From Deinococcus sp. Arct2-2 (GTDB lineage Bacteria > Deinococcota > Deinococci > Deinococcales > Deinococcaceae): DNA of 64,000 nucleotides. The stretch covers positions 41,063 through 105,062 of the forward strand of contig NZ_SSNW01000012.1 of the NCBI RefSeq assembly GCF_004801315.1. Reading direction: 5' to 3'. Position numbers and translations under genes: made by a program. Shown here one piece after another: positions 18,456 through 28,862 of this stretch. Every line of letters begins with the position of its first letter. The stretch's first letter is position 1. The notes under the pieces were generated by a model. The model saw only the letters and a list, made by a program, of their open reading frames with translations. It had not been told where the DNA came from and did not search any database.

Positions 18456-21179
18456 ATGGACTTCATCACCGTCATCATTGTGCTGCTGTTGCTGATTCTT
18501 TGCCTGCCCGCCTTGATCATTCGGGGGGGGCTGCGGCGGCAATTGGCCGAGCTGGAGCGCAAAATTGCTGCTCAGGGCAATGAACTGAGCAGCTTGCGAG
18601 CAGAGGTGAACCGGTTGGGCCGCCCTTCAAATCAGGAATCTGCGGCGCTCTCGCCGCTTCCACCCTATATCCCCAGCAATTTTCCACTGGTGCTCCCTAG
18701 TGAACCTCGCTCCACCGCCCCAGCACAGGCAGGCTTGGGAGAAGCGCAAGAAGACCGGCCCACTGCCAACTCGTTTCCACCGGGAATGCCCACCCAAGAA
18801 CCAGTCGTGGGCAACGCACCCCTCATGTACGGGCCACCGCCTGCACCCTTTCCCAGCGGTTCGGCTTCAGCCCAAGGCAGCGGGCCGGTTCCCCCTCCTG
18901 CGGCCGCGGGCTGGTCGCCCACACCACGTTTTCTCTTTGCCGTGATCGGGGCGCTGCTGACGTTGGGCGGACTGACGGCGGTGCTGGCGCAACTGGCGCG
19001 GATGGGCGTACTGACCCCCGAGTTGCAACTGGTGCTGGCCGCGCTGCTGGGCCTGACCTTGTACGCCGTTGCTCCACGCGCCACCGGCGCGGTCAGGGCC
19101 GCGTTGCGGGGACTGGGCTACGGTATTTTGGCGCTGTGCATGGGCGCGCTGCATCAGGTCGGCGTGCTGCCCGCAGGCGGGGTGTTGGGGTTGGTGTTGG
19201 TGCTGAGCCTGTTGGTGGGCCTGCACGCCCGTCGTCAGGGAGAGCTGCTGGGCATCGCGGTGGCCCTCACGGGCGCAACAGTCTCGACGTGGCTCTTGGC
19301 CGACGATTTGGCTGTTCCGCCCAGCTTTGCCGGCGCAGGTTCGGGCGTGTTGGGCTGGGCGCAGACGGCGCTCCTGTGCGTGGGGGCGGGCGCACTGGGC
19401 GCGGCGCTGAGTGTCCGGCATTGGGCGGCGCGGTGGCTCCTGCTGGTGATTCCTTTGGGCACCGTGGGCCTGCTGGTGGTGGCCCAAAGCCATACCCAAA
19501 CAGGAGCGCCTGCGGGGTGGGCCGCTCTAGGCCTGCTGATGGCTGGAGGTGTCAGCACCCTCACGGGGCGGGCTACGGCGCTGCGAACGCCCGATAAGAG
19601 CCTGCCGGGACTGGCCTTGGCGGTGCTGCTCACCAGTCTGCTGACGGCCAGCCCCATCACGTCGCTGGCGCTCAGAGACTCCGTAGCGGCGTCTGTATCG
19701 TTGCTGGCCCTGCTGGGCGGCCTGATCGTCGTGGCTGCCCAACGCGTGCGGCGAGTGGGGTTCGCCGCGCCAGACGGACTGCGTGAAGCCGGAGTGGCGT
19801 CCGCGACGGCGGTGGCTGCGGCGTGGCTCGGGGCGGCGCTGGACATTGGGGACGGCGCTCAGCGGTTGCTGCCCTTGGCGCTGGCCTTGGCGCTGTATGG
19901 CCGCTGGTCTGGGTCGGCCCCTTGGCGGTGGGGCAGTGTGGCCGCCGCGTCGGGGCTGCTGGCCTCTCAACTGCCTCAAGTGGCCCCCGCCGACGCCTTC
20001 CTGACTGCCGCCGCCTTGGGCTCGGCGCTGGCTATTGGGGGCAGAAGTGGCAGCGTGGTGGCTGGCGTAGCCGCTGCCGTGTTGACCACTTGGGCCAGTC
20101 GTCAGTTGCCCAGTTGGTGGCCGGGGCCAGACATCTGGGCCGTGACGCTGCCGGTGCTGGCCGGCGTCCTGACCGGATTGGCGGCCACCTCCCGCCTGCC
20201 AGAGCGCCGGGCGTTGCCGCTCCTGATGGCCTCGTTGGTGGCGCTGCTCACTCTGCTGGCTGGCTCTCCGATCTTGGAATTGACGGAGATCGGGGCTACG
20301 TCGGCCCAAACCCGCAGCGGGTTGGCGGCGAGTCTGTTGGTCAGTGTGGTGCTGGCGCTCAGTTTGCGTCTTCCCGGCACTGCCCTGCTGTTGGCGCGGG
20401 CCGCCCTGCCGACGCAGCTCAGCAGCTTGGTTCTAAAACAGCTTGCCGAAGGCTTGGGCATCGGCCTAGCCGTGATCGCCCTCGTCCATCTCTTTCCGGG
20501 CAGCGCCCTGTTGGTCATCCTGTTGCTGGGCGCGGCACTGGGACTGCCGTGGGTCAAAACGGTTCTGCCTTGGCCCGTCTTGTCTTTGCCCCTGTTGGGC
20601 GTAGCGCTCGCCACAGCGCTGAACTTGCCCGACACGTCCTCCCCGCAGGCCGCGTCGTCTCTCGGCTCCGTGCTGCTGTCCTGCGCCGCCCTGTTTTTGC
20701 TCGGCTCGGTGCGCGGGCGAGGACTGCTGCCTTGGCCTCCAGCGGCGGCGGCTCTGGCGGCTCAACTCAGTCGCCGGGCCACCGCCGCCGGAGAAACGGG
20801 GGCCGCCCTCTGGGGCGGCGTCATCGCGGCCCTTGCCTCGGCGGTGGTCATCCGCTTGGCCCAGTGGCTGGGCAGCGCGGGCCTGCTGACTGGAGACGTG
20901 CTCCCCGTCACGTTGGTGCTGTTTGCGGGCGGCCTAGTCATGTTGGCTCAGGGCCGCGCCCGCCTGTCCTCACCCGTGTGGTGGACGGGTCTGGGCCTCT
21001 TCGCTTTGGCGGCGGGCAAACTGGTGCTGCTCGACCTCGACACGCTGGGCACCGGCGCACGCGGCGCAGCCCTGACGGTGGTGGGCCTGCTGCTGCTGGG
21101 CATCGCCCAACTCGCGCCGCAAGCCCGCCCTGACGGGCCGCTGGAACAAGCGGAGAGCAGACAGACCGATTCCCAATGA
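18456..21179 (+). CDS. DUF2339 multi-spanning membrane protein
   Basis: The 907-residue product has an N-terminal membrane segment (VIIVLLLLILCLPALII), a short coiled-coil (LAELERKIAAQGNELSSLRAE), a proline-rich linker (about 55-155), and then over 20 predicted membrane helices to the end. Short N-terminal coil plus a very hydrophobic repeated body is the DUF2339 layout. The family function is unknown to me. It is monocistronic, with over 270 bases to the next gene. Confidence 0.8.
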   Translation: MDFITVIIVLLLLILCLPALIIRGGLRRQLAELERKIAAQGNELSSLRAEVNRLGRPSNQESAALSPLPPYIPSNFPLVLPSEPRSTAPAQAGLGEAQEDRPTANSFPPGMPTQEPVVGNAPLMYGPPPAPFPSGSASAQGSGPVPPPAAAGWSPTPRFLFAVIGALLTLGGLTAVLAQLARMGVLTPELQLVLAALLGLTLYAVAPRATGAVRAALRGLGYGILALCMGALHQVGVLPAGGVLGLVLVLSLLVGLHARRQGELLGIAVALTGATVSTWLLADDLAVPPSFAGAGSGVLGWAQTALLCVGAGALGAALSVRHWAARWLLLVIPLGTVGLLVVAQSHTQTGAPAGWAALGLLMAGGVSTLTGRATALRTPDKSLPGLALAVLLTSLLTASPITSLALRDSVAASVSLLALLGGLIVVAAQRVRRVGFAAPDGLREAGVASATAVAAAWLGAALDIGDGAQRLLPLALALALYGRWSGSAPWRWGSVAAASGLLASQLPQVAPADAFLTAAALGSALAIGGRSGSVVAGVAAAVLTTWASRQLPSWWPGPDIWAVTLPVLAGVLTGLAATSRLPERRALPLLMASLVALLTLLAGSPILELTEIGATSAQTRSGLAASLLVSVVLALSLRLPGTALLLARAALPTQLSSLVLKQLAEGLGIGLAVIALVHLFPGSALLVILLLGAALGLPWVKTVLPWPVLSLPLLGVALATALNLPDTSSPQAASSLGSVLLSCAALFLLGSVRGRGLLPWPPAAAALAAQLSRRATAAGETGAALWGGVIAALASAVVIRLAQWLGSAGLLTGDVLPVTLVLFAGGLVMLAQGRARLSSPVWWTGLGLFALAAGKLVLLDLDTLGTGARGAALTVVGLLLLGIAQLAPQARPDGPLEQAESRQTDSQ

Positions 21180-21451
21180 CAAAAAACTGCTTGCCGCCCC
21201 TGCACCCTGTACCGAGTGAAAAGACCACAAGTACACCCAGCCATCACGGCGTTTCCAGCGTTGTCCAGTCTGTATTCCAGTGGCCGCAGGGCGTCCAGCG
21301 GGCGTCTCTGCTCAGCAAAAACCGACGGTAGAGCCGCTCTGGGGTCATGAATTCGGGCTTATCGAGGTCTGCCTGCCTAATTGGTAGGCGTTCTGACTCA
21401 GTGCAGAGGTCATGTTCTGATCGGCGTGGCTGTCGGCAATGGTTCAGCGGG

Positions 21452-22477
21452 TCAAGGCGTCCGGCGCTGGGTACTCCGGCGGACGATCAAACGTGGAGGC
21501 AACAGCAAGTGAGCGGGCTGCTCTCCTTGAAGCCGCCGCATCAGTTCATGGATACCTTCGGCAGCCATTTCTGCGGCTGGATGGTAGACGGTGGTGAGGC
21601 CCCCGGCGATATATTCCGCGCCCAGGATATCGTCGAAGCCGACCAACGAGACGTCTTCGGGCACCCTTAGACCTGCCCCGGACAGCGCCTGAAAGACCGC
21701 CGCTGCCGCCAGATCCGTTTCAGCAAAGACGGCGCTGACCCGGCCATCCCGCACCGCTTTCACCAGTTGGCGGCCATCGTGAATGGCCTGTTGCGCCGGC
21801 TGACCTGCGGCCTGCATCGCCTGCCGGTAGCCAAATTCTCGCCGCCGAAAATGCTCGACGCCGCTGCTCTCACCCCCGCCGTAAAACGCGACTTGGCGGT
21901 GTCCGAGGTCGAGCAAATGTTGCGTGGCGAGTGCGCTGCCCCCTTGGTGATCGACATCAACCGCGCTCATGTGGGGAGGCACCGTTTCCGTCCAGAGCGC
22001 CACCACGGGCAGCGGCGCGTCCTGCAGCGCCTCCAGCAGGCCGTGTCCCCGCAGCGGATCGCAACTGACCAGCAGCCCGTCCACCCGGCCATCCAAGTAG
22101 CTCAGAGGCGATTTGCCGCCGCCCGGATACACCACGAGGGCCGGCACGCCCAGTTCACGGGCGGCGTCGTTCAGGCCCGCCATAATCGCTCCGTCAAAGG
22201 TTCGGCGCACTGCGCTGCCAGCAGTCACACTGCCCAGCAAACTGTCCGGTTCCGACGATCCGACAGCCTCCAGTACCACCCCAAGTTGCCCGGTCTGACG
22301 GGTGCGGAGGTTCCGCGCAGCGACGTCTGGAACGTACCCCAGATCGAGCGCCACCTGCCGAACCCGCTCCGCCGTACCCGCATGCACCGAGTACTCCGCC
22401 CGCCCAGACAGCACTTTCGAGACCGTCGCAGAACTGACGCCCGCAGCATGCGCCACTTCCTTGATCTTCACCTTCAT
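21452..22477 (-). CDS. LacI-family repressor, probable xylose regulator
   Basis: The 341-residue protein has a LacI-type helix-turn-helix with hinge (IKEVAHAAGVSSATVSKVLSG then LDLGYVPDVAARNLR) and a periplasmic-binding-like sugar-sensing domain ending ILLPPRLIVRRS-like (here LLLPPRLIVRRST). It is divergent from the xylose genes, and a LacI-style palindrome lies at their promoter (22740-22753), so it is likely their repressor with xylose as inducer. TAGGAT lies 6 bases before the ATG on the minus strand, fitting leaderless expression. Confidence 0.85.
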   Translation of the reverse strand: MKVKIKEVAHAAGVSSATVSKVLSGRAEYSVHAGTAERVRQVALDLGYVPDVAARNLRTRQTGQLGVVLEAVGSSEPDSLLGSVTAGSAVRRTFDGAIMAGLNDAARELGVPALVVYPGGGKSPLSYLDGRVDGLLVSCDPLRGHGLLEALQDAPLPVVALWTETVPPHMSAVDVDHQGGSALATQHLLDLGHRQVAFYGGGESSGVEHFRRREFGYRQAMQAAGQPAQQAIHDGRQLVKAVRDGRVSAVFAETDLAAAAVFQALSGAGLRVPEDVSLVGFDDILGAEYIAGGLTTVYHPAAEMAAEGIHELMRRLQGEQPAHLLLPPRLIVRRSTQRRTP

Positions 22478-22725
22478 GCCGGTATCCTACGGCGAAACGT
22501 CGCTGTCGGCCCCGCGTGTTCTCCATCCGGTGCGGCTCACTTAGGATCAGATGAAGGGGTTCAGCCCCGCCCAGAGCAGAGTGCAGATCAGCCCAGAGGC
22601 GTCACGTCTCGTCTGACCTTCAGCTATGAAGTGCAGTTCTCCTCTCGCTGGAATGAGAGCAGGCAATGGGCGACGAACGAGAAAAAGACGCCCCTGTGCC
22701 CTCTTCCATTTTGGGCCGCAATCTG

Positions 22726-22753
22726 TATACTTGTCATTACGAAATCGATTTCG
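22726..22753 (+). promoter_or_regulatory. Promoter and LacI-type operator of the xyl operon
   Basis: TATACT (22726-22731) is a good -10 box preceded by TG. The perfect 14-bp palindrome CGAAATCGATTTCG (22740-22753) has the central CG typical of LacI-family operators and covers the expected transcription start. Binding there would block xyl transcription. No good -35 is visible. Confidence 0.65.
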
Positions 22754-22757
22754 CAAC

Positions 22758-22777
22758 CTGTTGAAGCTGTTCAACAG
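22758..22777. promoter_or_regulatory. Inverted repeat in the xyl leader
   Basis: CTGTTGAA and TTCAACAG flank a 4-base spacer, giving a perfect 8-bp inverted repeat directly after the operator palindrome. It may be a second protein site or an RNA hairpin in the leader of the xyl mRNA. Confidence 0.4.
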
Positions 22778-22856
22778 ACTCGTGCTGCACGGACACTCCG
22801 GTGTTCTGGCCAGCCTCCCCTGCTGCCTTCCGGCAAGTAGGCTCTTCAGGAGAACC

Positions 22857-23903
22857 ATGAAACGACTGGGTACGCTCATGACCGCTCTGCTCGGCTTTTC
22901 CCTGCTCACCGCCCCTGCCTTTGCCCAGAAACCTGTGGTGGTGGGCGTCAGTTGGTCTAACTTTCAAGAAGAACGCTGGAAGACCGATGAGGCGGCCATC
23001 AAAACGCAACTCGCCAAGTTGGGCGCGACGTACATCAGCGCCGATGCCCAGAGTTCCAACGAGAAGCAACTCTCGGACATCGAAAGCTTGGTGACGCGCG
23101 GCGCGACCGTGTTGATCGTGCTGGCCCAAGACAGTTCTGCCGTGCTGCCCGCCATCTCCAAGGCCAAAGCAGAAGGCATCCCCGTCATCTCCTATGACCG
23201 CCTGATCGAAGATCCTTGGGCTTTTTACATCTCGTTCGACAACAAGGAAGTCGGGCGCTTGCAGGCCCGCATGATCTTGAATGCCAAGCCGCGCGGCAAC
23301 TACGTATTCGTGAAGGGCAGCCCCACCGACCCCAACGCCGCGCTGCTGTACGCCGGACAACTGGAAGTGCTGGCAACCGCCATCAAATCGGGGGCCATCA
23401 AGAACGTGGGCAACCAGTTTACCGAGGGCTGGCAACCCGAAATCGCCCAGCGCAACATGGAGCAGTTCTTGACCGCCAACCAGAACAAGATCGACGCGGT
23501 GGTGGCCTCGAACGACGGCACGGCAGGCGGCGCAGTGGCGGCGCTGGCGGGCGTCGGCATGGCCGGTAAGGTGCCCGTTTCGGGTCAGGATGCCGACAAG
23601 GCGGCCCTTAACCGGATCGCCAAGGGCCTGCAAACGGGGACGGTCTGGAAAGATTCGCGCACGCTGGGCACGGAAGCGGCCAAGATCGCCGTGCAACTCG
23701 CCAAAGGCACCAAAGTGGCCGCCGTACCGGGCAGCTCAGTGTTCAGCGGCGGGCCCCGCAAGGTCAAGGTCAGCAGCCTGCTGCTTAAACCTGTGGTGAT
23801 TACCAAGGCCAACCTCGGCACCTTGATCACAGCCAAATGGGCCACCAAAGCCGAAATCTGTGCGGGCGTGTCCGGTGCGCTGGCCCCGGCCGCCTGCAAA
23901 TAA
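22857..23903 (+). CDS. xylF: D-xylose ABC transporter substrate-binding protein
   Basis: The ATG at 22857, preceded by CAGGAGAA, gives 348 residues with a signal peptide cleaved near AFA-Q. The mature protein follows E. coli XylF block by block as I remember it: [68 protein letters not shown] and [15 protein letters not shown]. It binds xylose in the periplasm for XylH and XylG. It heads xylFHGAB. Confidence 0.92.
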   Translation: MKRLGTLMTALLGFSLLTAPAFAQKPVVVGVSWSNFQEERWKTDEAAIKTQLAKLGATYISADAQSSNEKQLSDIESLVTRGATVLIVLAQDSSAVLPAISKAKAEGIPVISYDRLIEDPWAFYISFDNKEVGRLQARMILNAKPRGNYVFVKGSPTDPNAALLYAGQLEVLATAIKSGAIKNVGNQFTEGWQPEIAQRNMEQFLTANQNKIDAVVASNDGTAGGAVAALAGVGMAGKVPVSGQDADKAALNRIAKGLQTGTVWKDSRTLGTEAAKIAVQLAKGTKVAAVPGSSVFSGGPRKVKVSSLLLKPVVITKANLGTLITAKWATKAEICAGVSGALAPAACK

Positions 23904-24018
23904 CATCTGTACCTGAGATCCGTAACGAAGGTCTCTGGAGAACGCTCCGGGGAATGGGAGATGTCCTGTTCCCCGGTTGTCTTGACCCGGACTTGATCTA
24001 CTCAGCACTGGAGAGCGC

Positions 24019-25239
24019 ATGCAACGAGTCGGCACCACCGCTGTTTCGCGGGTTCCCGTGATGACCCGATTGGGACTCGACAGCCGCCTGATCTTCATGG
24101 TCTTGGCTATCGCGGCCATTTGGATCGTCTTTCACCTCCTCACCAACGGCATCTTCCTGACGTCACGCAATCTCTGGAACCTTTCGGTTCAAACCGCTTC
24201 GGTCGGCGTGATGGTCAGCGGCATGGTGCTGATTATCGTGATGCGCAACATCGACCTCTCCATCGGCTCCATTCTGGGGTTTACCGGCATGGCGATGGCG
24301 GTCATCAACTCCCGCATTTTTCCAGACGATACGTGGTGGGGCGCGGCCTTGACCTTGCTGTTGGGATTGGCCTTAGGCGCGTTGGTGGGCGTCATTCAGG
24401 GGACTTGGATCGCCCGGCTCGGCGTTCCCTCCTTTATCGTGACGCTCGGCGGCCTGCTGATCTTCCGGGGCGGAGCTTGGCTGCTCACCAGCGGCCAAAC
24501 CGTCGCGCCCTTGAGTGACAGCTTTCAGATTCTCGGCGGCGGCCTGAACGGGTCGATTGGCGGCCCGTGGAGCTGGACCGTCGGCTTGGTCTTGATGGCC
24601 GTCATTCTCGTCTCAGACCTCCGCACCTTTCAGCAGCGGGCCAAACGGGGCCTGCCCAACCGCTCCGTGTTGGTGCAGGCCGGATTCACGGGCGCGATGC
24701 TGCTGCTGGTGCTGGGGTTCGTGCTGGTCATGAACGGGTACGCCGATCCCCGCAGCGGCCTGCCACGCGGCATCCCCGTTCCGGTACTCGTGATGCTGGC
24801 AGTCACGGCCATCATGATGTGGGTGGTGCGGGCGACCCGCTTCGGGCGCTACGTCTTCGCTTACGGCGGCAATCCAGAGGCCGCGCGGTTGGCGGGCATC
24901 AACACCACTCGCCTCACCATCATGGTGTTCGGTCTGATGGGTTTGCTGGCCGCACTGGCCGGGGCCATCCAGACCGCGCGCCTGAATGCAGGCACCAACT
25001 CGACAGGCACTCTGGCCGAACTGAGCGTCATCGCGGCGGCCGTCATCGGCGGCGCGTCGCTGTCTGGCGGCAGTGGCAGCATTCCCGGCGCGTTCCTCGG
25101 AGCCGTCCTGATGGCCAGCCTGATCAACGGCATGTTGCTGCTGGATTTGCCCAGTGCGTGGCAAAACGTCGTTCAGGGCCTCGTGCTGATGTTGGCCGTC
25201 ACGCTGGACGTGGTGGTTCAGAAGCGGAGGGTCAAATGA
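24019..25239 (+). CDS. xylH: Xylose ABC transporter permease
   Basis: The 406-residue product is a BPD-transp-2 family permease with about ten membrane helices. Key blocks are [56 protein letters not shown] and [19 protein letters not shown], as in XylH. A GGAGAG site precedes the ATG. The stop overlaps xylG (ATGA), coupling permease to ATPase. Confidence 0.92.
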   Translation: MQRVGTTAVSRVPVMTRLGLDSRLIFMVLAIAAIWIVFHLLTNGIFLTSRNLWNLSVQTASVGVMVSGMVLIIVMRNIDLSIGSILGFTGMAMAVINSRIFPDDTWWGAALTLLLGLALGALVGVIQGTWIARLGVPSFIVTLGGLLIFRGGAWLLTSGQTVAPLSDSFQILGGGLNGSIGGPWSWTVGLVLMAVILVSDLRTFQQRAKRGLPNRSVLVQAGFTGAMLLLVLGFVLVMNGYADPRSGLPRGIPVPVLVMLAVTAIMMWVVRATRFGRYVFAYGGNPEAARLAGINTTRLTIMVFGLMGLLAALAGAIQTARLNAGTNSTGTLAELSVIAAAVIGGASLSGGSGSIPGAFLGAVLMASLINGMLLLDLPSAWQNVVQGLVLMLAVTLDVVVQKRRVK

Positions 25240-26033
25240 CACTCACCAGACAGCAGGGCGCGGCTGGACACGGCAATCTTTCCACGCCGCTGATCGAAAC
25301 CCGTGGCATTTTCAAGAGTTTCGGCGGCATCCACGCCCTCGAAGACGTCGCGGTTCAGCTGATGCCCGGAGAGGTGCTGGCCCTGCTGGGGCACAACGGC
25401 GCGGGCAAATCCACCCTGATCAAAATGCTTTCCGGCGCGTATACCCCCGACGCGGGCCAAGTGCTGATGAACGGGCAGGAGGTTCAGCTGAGCAGTCCAC
25501 GCGCCGCCCAACTGCTGGGCATCGAAACTATCTATCAAAACCTCGCGCTGGCCGACAACCTCGACGTGGCCGCCAATATCTTTTTGGGCCGGGAACTGCT
25601 GCGCGGCGGGGTTCTAGACGAAGACACGATGGAACTGGAAGCCCGCAAGGTACTCGACCGGCTCAAAGTGAATCTGCCCGACCTCCGAAAACCGGTGTTC
25701 AACCTGTCGGGCGGTCAGCGGCAGTGCATCGCCATCAGCCGCGCCATCTATTTCAAAGCCCGCGTGCTGATCATGGATGAGCCGACGGCGGCGCTCGGCC
25801 CGCAGGAAACGGCTCAGGTCAACGAACTGATCCAGTCGCTGAAGCAAGAAGGCGTCGGCATTTTCCTGATCAGTCACGACATGCACGACGTGTTCGATCT
25901 GGCCGACCGCGTGACCGTCATGAAAAACGGCCGGGTGGTGGGCAGTTCCCCCACGTCGGACATCACCCAAGACGAAGTGCTGGAAATGATCATCGCGGGC
26001 AAGCTGCCGCGTGGTCAGGCGGCGTCCAGCTAA
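25236..26033 (+). CDS. xylG: Xylose ABC transporter ATPase, single-domain
   Basis: From the ATG that overlaps the xylH stop, the product is 265 residues. Walker [10 protein letters not shown] (52-60), Q-loop YQNLALAD, signature [10 protein letters not shown], Walker [12 protein letters not shown] and switch [11 protein letters not shown] are all present. E. coli XylG has two tandem ABC domains in about 510 residues; this protein has only one, as in FrcA-type sugar importers, and must dimerise. The frame is open upstream only as a shadow of xylH. Confidence 0.88.
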   Translation: MTLTRQQGAAGHGNLSTPLIETRGIFKSFGGIHALEDVAVQLMPGEVLALLGHNGAGKSTLIKMLSGAYTPDAGQVLMNGQEVQLSSPRAAQLLGIETIYQNLALADNLDVAANIFLGRELLRGGVLDEDTMELEARKVLDRLKVNLPDLRKPVFNLSGGQRQCIAISRAIYFKARVLIMDEPTAALGPQETAQVNELIQSLKQEGVGIFLISHDMHDVFDLADRVTVMKNGRVVGSSPTSDITQDEVLEMIIAGKLPRGQAASS

Positions 26034-26069
26034 ACACCCACTCCCGTCCTCTGTTCAGGAGAGTTCACC

Positions 26070-27236
26070 ATGACCCAGTACATCCCTACCCCCGCAGACA
26101 AGTTCACCTTCGGCCTCTGGACAGTCGGTAACGTGGGCCGCGATCCCTTCGGTGAGGCGACCCGCACACCGCTGAGTGCGCCGTACATCACCAAAAAACT
26201 CGCCGCCCTCGGCGCTTACGGCATCAACCTGCACGACAACGACCTCGTGCCCATCGACGCCAGCGCACAGGAACGGGATCAGGTGGTGCGCGACTTTCAG
26301 ACCGCCCTGTCGGATCACGGGCTGGTGGTTCCGATGGCCACCACCAACCTGTTTTCCGATCCGGTCTTCAAAGACGGCGCGTTTACCTCTGCCGACGCGC
26401 GGGTGCGGGCCTACGCGCTGCAAAAAACCATGCTCAGTATGGATCTGGGGCACGAATTGGGGGCCACCACCTACGTCTTTTGGGGCGGGCGAGAAGGCAC
26501 CGAAGTCGATGCCAGCGGCAAATTGCTCGACAGTCTGGCCTGGTTCCGAGACAGTCTGAACTTTTTGGCCGAGTACAGCCAGTCGCAGGGCTACAGCTAC
26601 CGCTTCGCGCTCGAACCCAAGCCGAACGAACCGCGCGGCGACATCTTCTTCCCCACCGCCGGGAGCATGCTCGGCTTCATTCCCACGCTGGATCAGCCGG
26701 AACTGTTCGGCGTCAATCCAGAATTTGCGCACGACACGATGGCGGGCCTGAACTTCGCGCACGCCGTGGCCCAAATCTTGGACGCGGGCAAGCTGTTTCA
26801 CATCGACCTGAACGACCAGAAGATGGGCCGCTTCGATCAGGATTTGCGGTTCGGGGCCGAGAACATCAAGACCGCGTTTATGCTGGTCAAGCTGCTGGAG
26901 GACGCGCAGTACGCTGGCCCCAAGCAGTTCGACGCCCACGCGCTGCGCACCGAAGATGAAGAGGGCGTCTGGGCCTTTGCCCGCGGCTGCATGCGAACTT
27001 ACCTGATCTTGAAGGAGAAAGCGCGGCAGTTTAACGAGGACGCCGAGATTCAGGCCGCCCTGAGCGCTTACCGGGTCAGTGACGCGGCACTCGAAGACTT
27101 GAGCCGGGGCTTCAGCGCCGGTAAAGCCGAGGCGCTCAAGGCCCAGACCTTTGACCGGGCCGCCCTGGGCGCACGCGGGCTGGGGTTAGAGCACATCGAC
27201 CAGCTCACCATCGACCTGCTGCTGGGCGTGCGGTAA
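26070..27236 (+). CDS. xylA: Xylose isomerase, class I (short form)
   Basis: The 388-residue enzyme converts D-xylose to D-xylulose. Catalytic His55 lies in NLHDND. Metal and substrate ligands are Glu182 and Lys184 in [12 protein letters not shown], Glu218 and His221 in [14 protein letters not shown], and the Asp residues of [16 protein letters not shown]. The length matches the actinobacterial/Thermus short class. An AGGAGAG site precedes the ATG. It is followed 3 bases later by xylB. Confidence 0.95.
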   Translation: MTQYIPTPADKFTFGLWTVGNVGRDPFGEATRTPLSAPYITKKLAALGAYGINLHDNDLVPIDASAQERDQVVRDFQTALSDHGLVVPMATTNLFSDPVFKDGAFTSADARVRAYALQKTMLSMDLGHELGATTYVFWGGREGTEVDASGKLLDSLAWFRDSLNFLAEYSQSQGYSYRFALEPKPNEPRGDIFFPTAGSMLGFIPTLDQPELFGVNPEFAHDTMAGLNFAHAVAQILDAGKLFHIDLNDQKMGRFDQDLRFGAENIKTAFMLVKLLEDAQYAGPKQFDAHALRTEDEEGVWAFARGCMRTYLILKEKARQFNEDAEIQAALSAYRVSDAALEDLSRGFSAGKAEALKAQTFDRAALGARGLGLEHIDQLTIDLLLGVR

Positions 27237-27239
27237 GCC

Positions 27240-28718
27240 GTGGCGGAGGTAACGCTTGGCCTCGACCTCGGCACCAGTGGTGTGAAAGTGGTGGCGCTCG
27301 GTGCAGACGGCGGCACGCTGGCACAGGCGCTCAGACCTTATCCGCTGCTGACGCCCCAGCCGGGGTGGACGGAACAGCGCCCAGAGGACTGGGTGGCCGC
27401 CACACTGGAGGCGCTACGAGAGGTGGCCGGGGTGCTGCTCGCGGCGGGCCACGTTCCGTTGTCACTGGGCCTGAGTGGGCAAATGCACGGCGCGGTCTTC
27501 TTGGATGGGCACGGCGGCCCCTTGCGGCCCGCACCGCTCTGGAATGACCAGCGCACGGCAGGGGCCGTGGCCGAGATCGAACGCGCGGTTCCCCGTACCG
27601 ACCTGATTGCCCGCACGGGAAACCGCGCCGTGACCGGCTTTCAGCTCCCCAAGCTGGTGTGGCTGCGCCAAGCCGAGCCGGACGTGTTCGCCCAAACTCG
27701 GCAGGTGCTGCTGCCCAAAGATTACTTGGGCTTCGTGTTGACCGGGCAGATGTACACCGAACCGTCCGATGCCTCGGGAGTCGGCGCACTGAATCTCGGT
27801 TCTAACCGCTGGGACGAGGAAGTCTTAGGTGCGCTGAACCTGTCTTCCCGGCTGTTTCCAGAGGTGGTGCGCTCGTGGGACATCACGGGCCAACTCACCG
27901 CGTGGGCCGCGCAGCACACGGGCTTGCCGCAGGGGTTGCCTGTCGTGGCAGGTGGAGGCGACAACGCCGCCGCAGGCATCGCCCTCGGCCTCACGGCGGC
28001 CCGTCCCGAACTGGGCAGCGTCAGTCTGGGCACCAGCGGCGTGTTGTTTGCTCCGCTGCCCTCGCCCACCCCCGATCCGGAGGGCCGAGTTCACCTGTTT
28101 GCCCACGCAGACGGCGGCTACCTACTGCTGGGCGTGACGCTGGCCTGCGCGGGAGCGCTGCAATGGCTGCGGGACAAGCTCGCGCCGGACACCAGCTTCG
28201 AGACCCTGCTCGCGGAAGCCGCCGAGGTTCCCAGTGGCGCAGACGGAGTCACTTTTCTGCCCTATTTGGCCGGAGAACGCAGCCCGTGGATGAACCCGGA
28301 GTTGCGGGCGAGTTGGACGGGCATGACCCTCGCGCATGGCCGGGGCCACCTCACCCGCGCCCTGCTGGAAGGCACGGCCCTGGCCCTCTCGGATACGTTC
28401 GAGGTGATGAAACCGCTGGCAGGCGTGAAGTCGTTCCTCGCCACCGGTGGGGGTGCCCGCAGTGACCTGTGGCTGGGCCTCGTCGCCGGGGCACTGGCTT
28501 CAGACGTTCGGCGCTCCCTCCACCAACCGGGCGCGGCGGAGGGAGCGGCCATCTTGGCCATGCCAGCCGCAGGGATGTACACCACGCTTCAAGAAGCCAT
28601 GGCAGCGTTGCAGTCTCAGAGCCGCAGTATTCAGGCGCTGGACACCACCCAAGCCAAGCAGCAACACCTTGAGGCGCTGAAGCAGCACCGATTGCCGCTG
28701 CTTGGGCGGGATTCCTGA
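27240..28718 (+). CDS. xylB: Xylulokinase
   Basis: The GTG at 27240, 3 bases after xylA, gives 492 residues. FGGY-family motifs are visible: [13 protein letters not shown] (phosphate 1), [18 protein letters not shown], a [11 protein letters not shown] block, [16 protein letters not shown], and [21 protein letters not shown] (FGGY adenosine region). It phosphorylates xylulose for entry into the pentose phosphate pathway and completes the import and catabolism unit. Confidence 0.93.
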   Translation: MAEVTLGLDLGTSGVKVVALGADGGTLAQALRPYPLLTPQPGWTEQRPEDWVAATLEALREVAGVLLAAGHVPLSLGLSGQMHGAVFLDGHGGPLRPAPLWNDQRTAGAVAEIERAVPRTDLIARTGNRAVTGFQLPKLVWLRQAEPDVFAQTRQVLLPKDYLGFVLTGQMYTEPSDASGVGALNLGSNRWDEEVLGALNLSSRLFPEVVRSWDITGQLTAWAAQHTGLPQGLPVVAGGGDNAAAGIALGLTAARPELGSVSLGTSGVLFAPLPSPTPDPEGRVHLFAHADGGYLLLGVTLACAGALQWLRDKLAPDTSFETLLAEAAEVPSGADGVTFLPYLAGERSPWMNPELRASWTGMTLAHGRGHLTRALLEGTALALSDTFEVMKPLAGVKSFLATGGGARSDLWLGLVAGALASDVRRSLHQPGAAEGAAILAMPAAGMYTTLQEAMAALQSQSRSIQALDTTQAKQQHLEALKQHRLPLLGRDS

Positions 28719-28741
28719 AGGACGTCTAGAGCGCGAGTCTT

Positions 28742-28764
28742 GCGCTCCTCCAGAAGAGGAGCGC
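28742..28764. terminator. Hairpin between convergent xylB and M28 peptidase genes
   Basis: GCGCTCCTC and GAGGAGCGC form a perfect 9-bp stem with a 5-base loop. It lies 24 bases after the xylB stop, between convergent genes, as expected of a bidirectional terminator. It lacks a U-tract, so intrinsic termination is uncertain. Confidence 0.5.
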
Positions 28765-28862
28765 AGACGGTGCCCAGCTTGCAAACCTTACCTGCTGGGC
28801 TTCCGCTCCGGCAGGCGTCCGTTGCTGAGGGGGACACCCAGCAGCAGTATCTGTACCAACTT

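Noticed and set aside
24567..25235. An N-terminal extension of XylG
   Set aside because: The upstream frame translates to Arg/His-rich sequence antiphase to xylH; the coupled ATG at 25236 gives a normal ABC ATPase.
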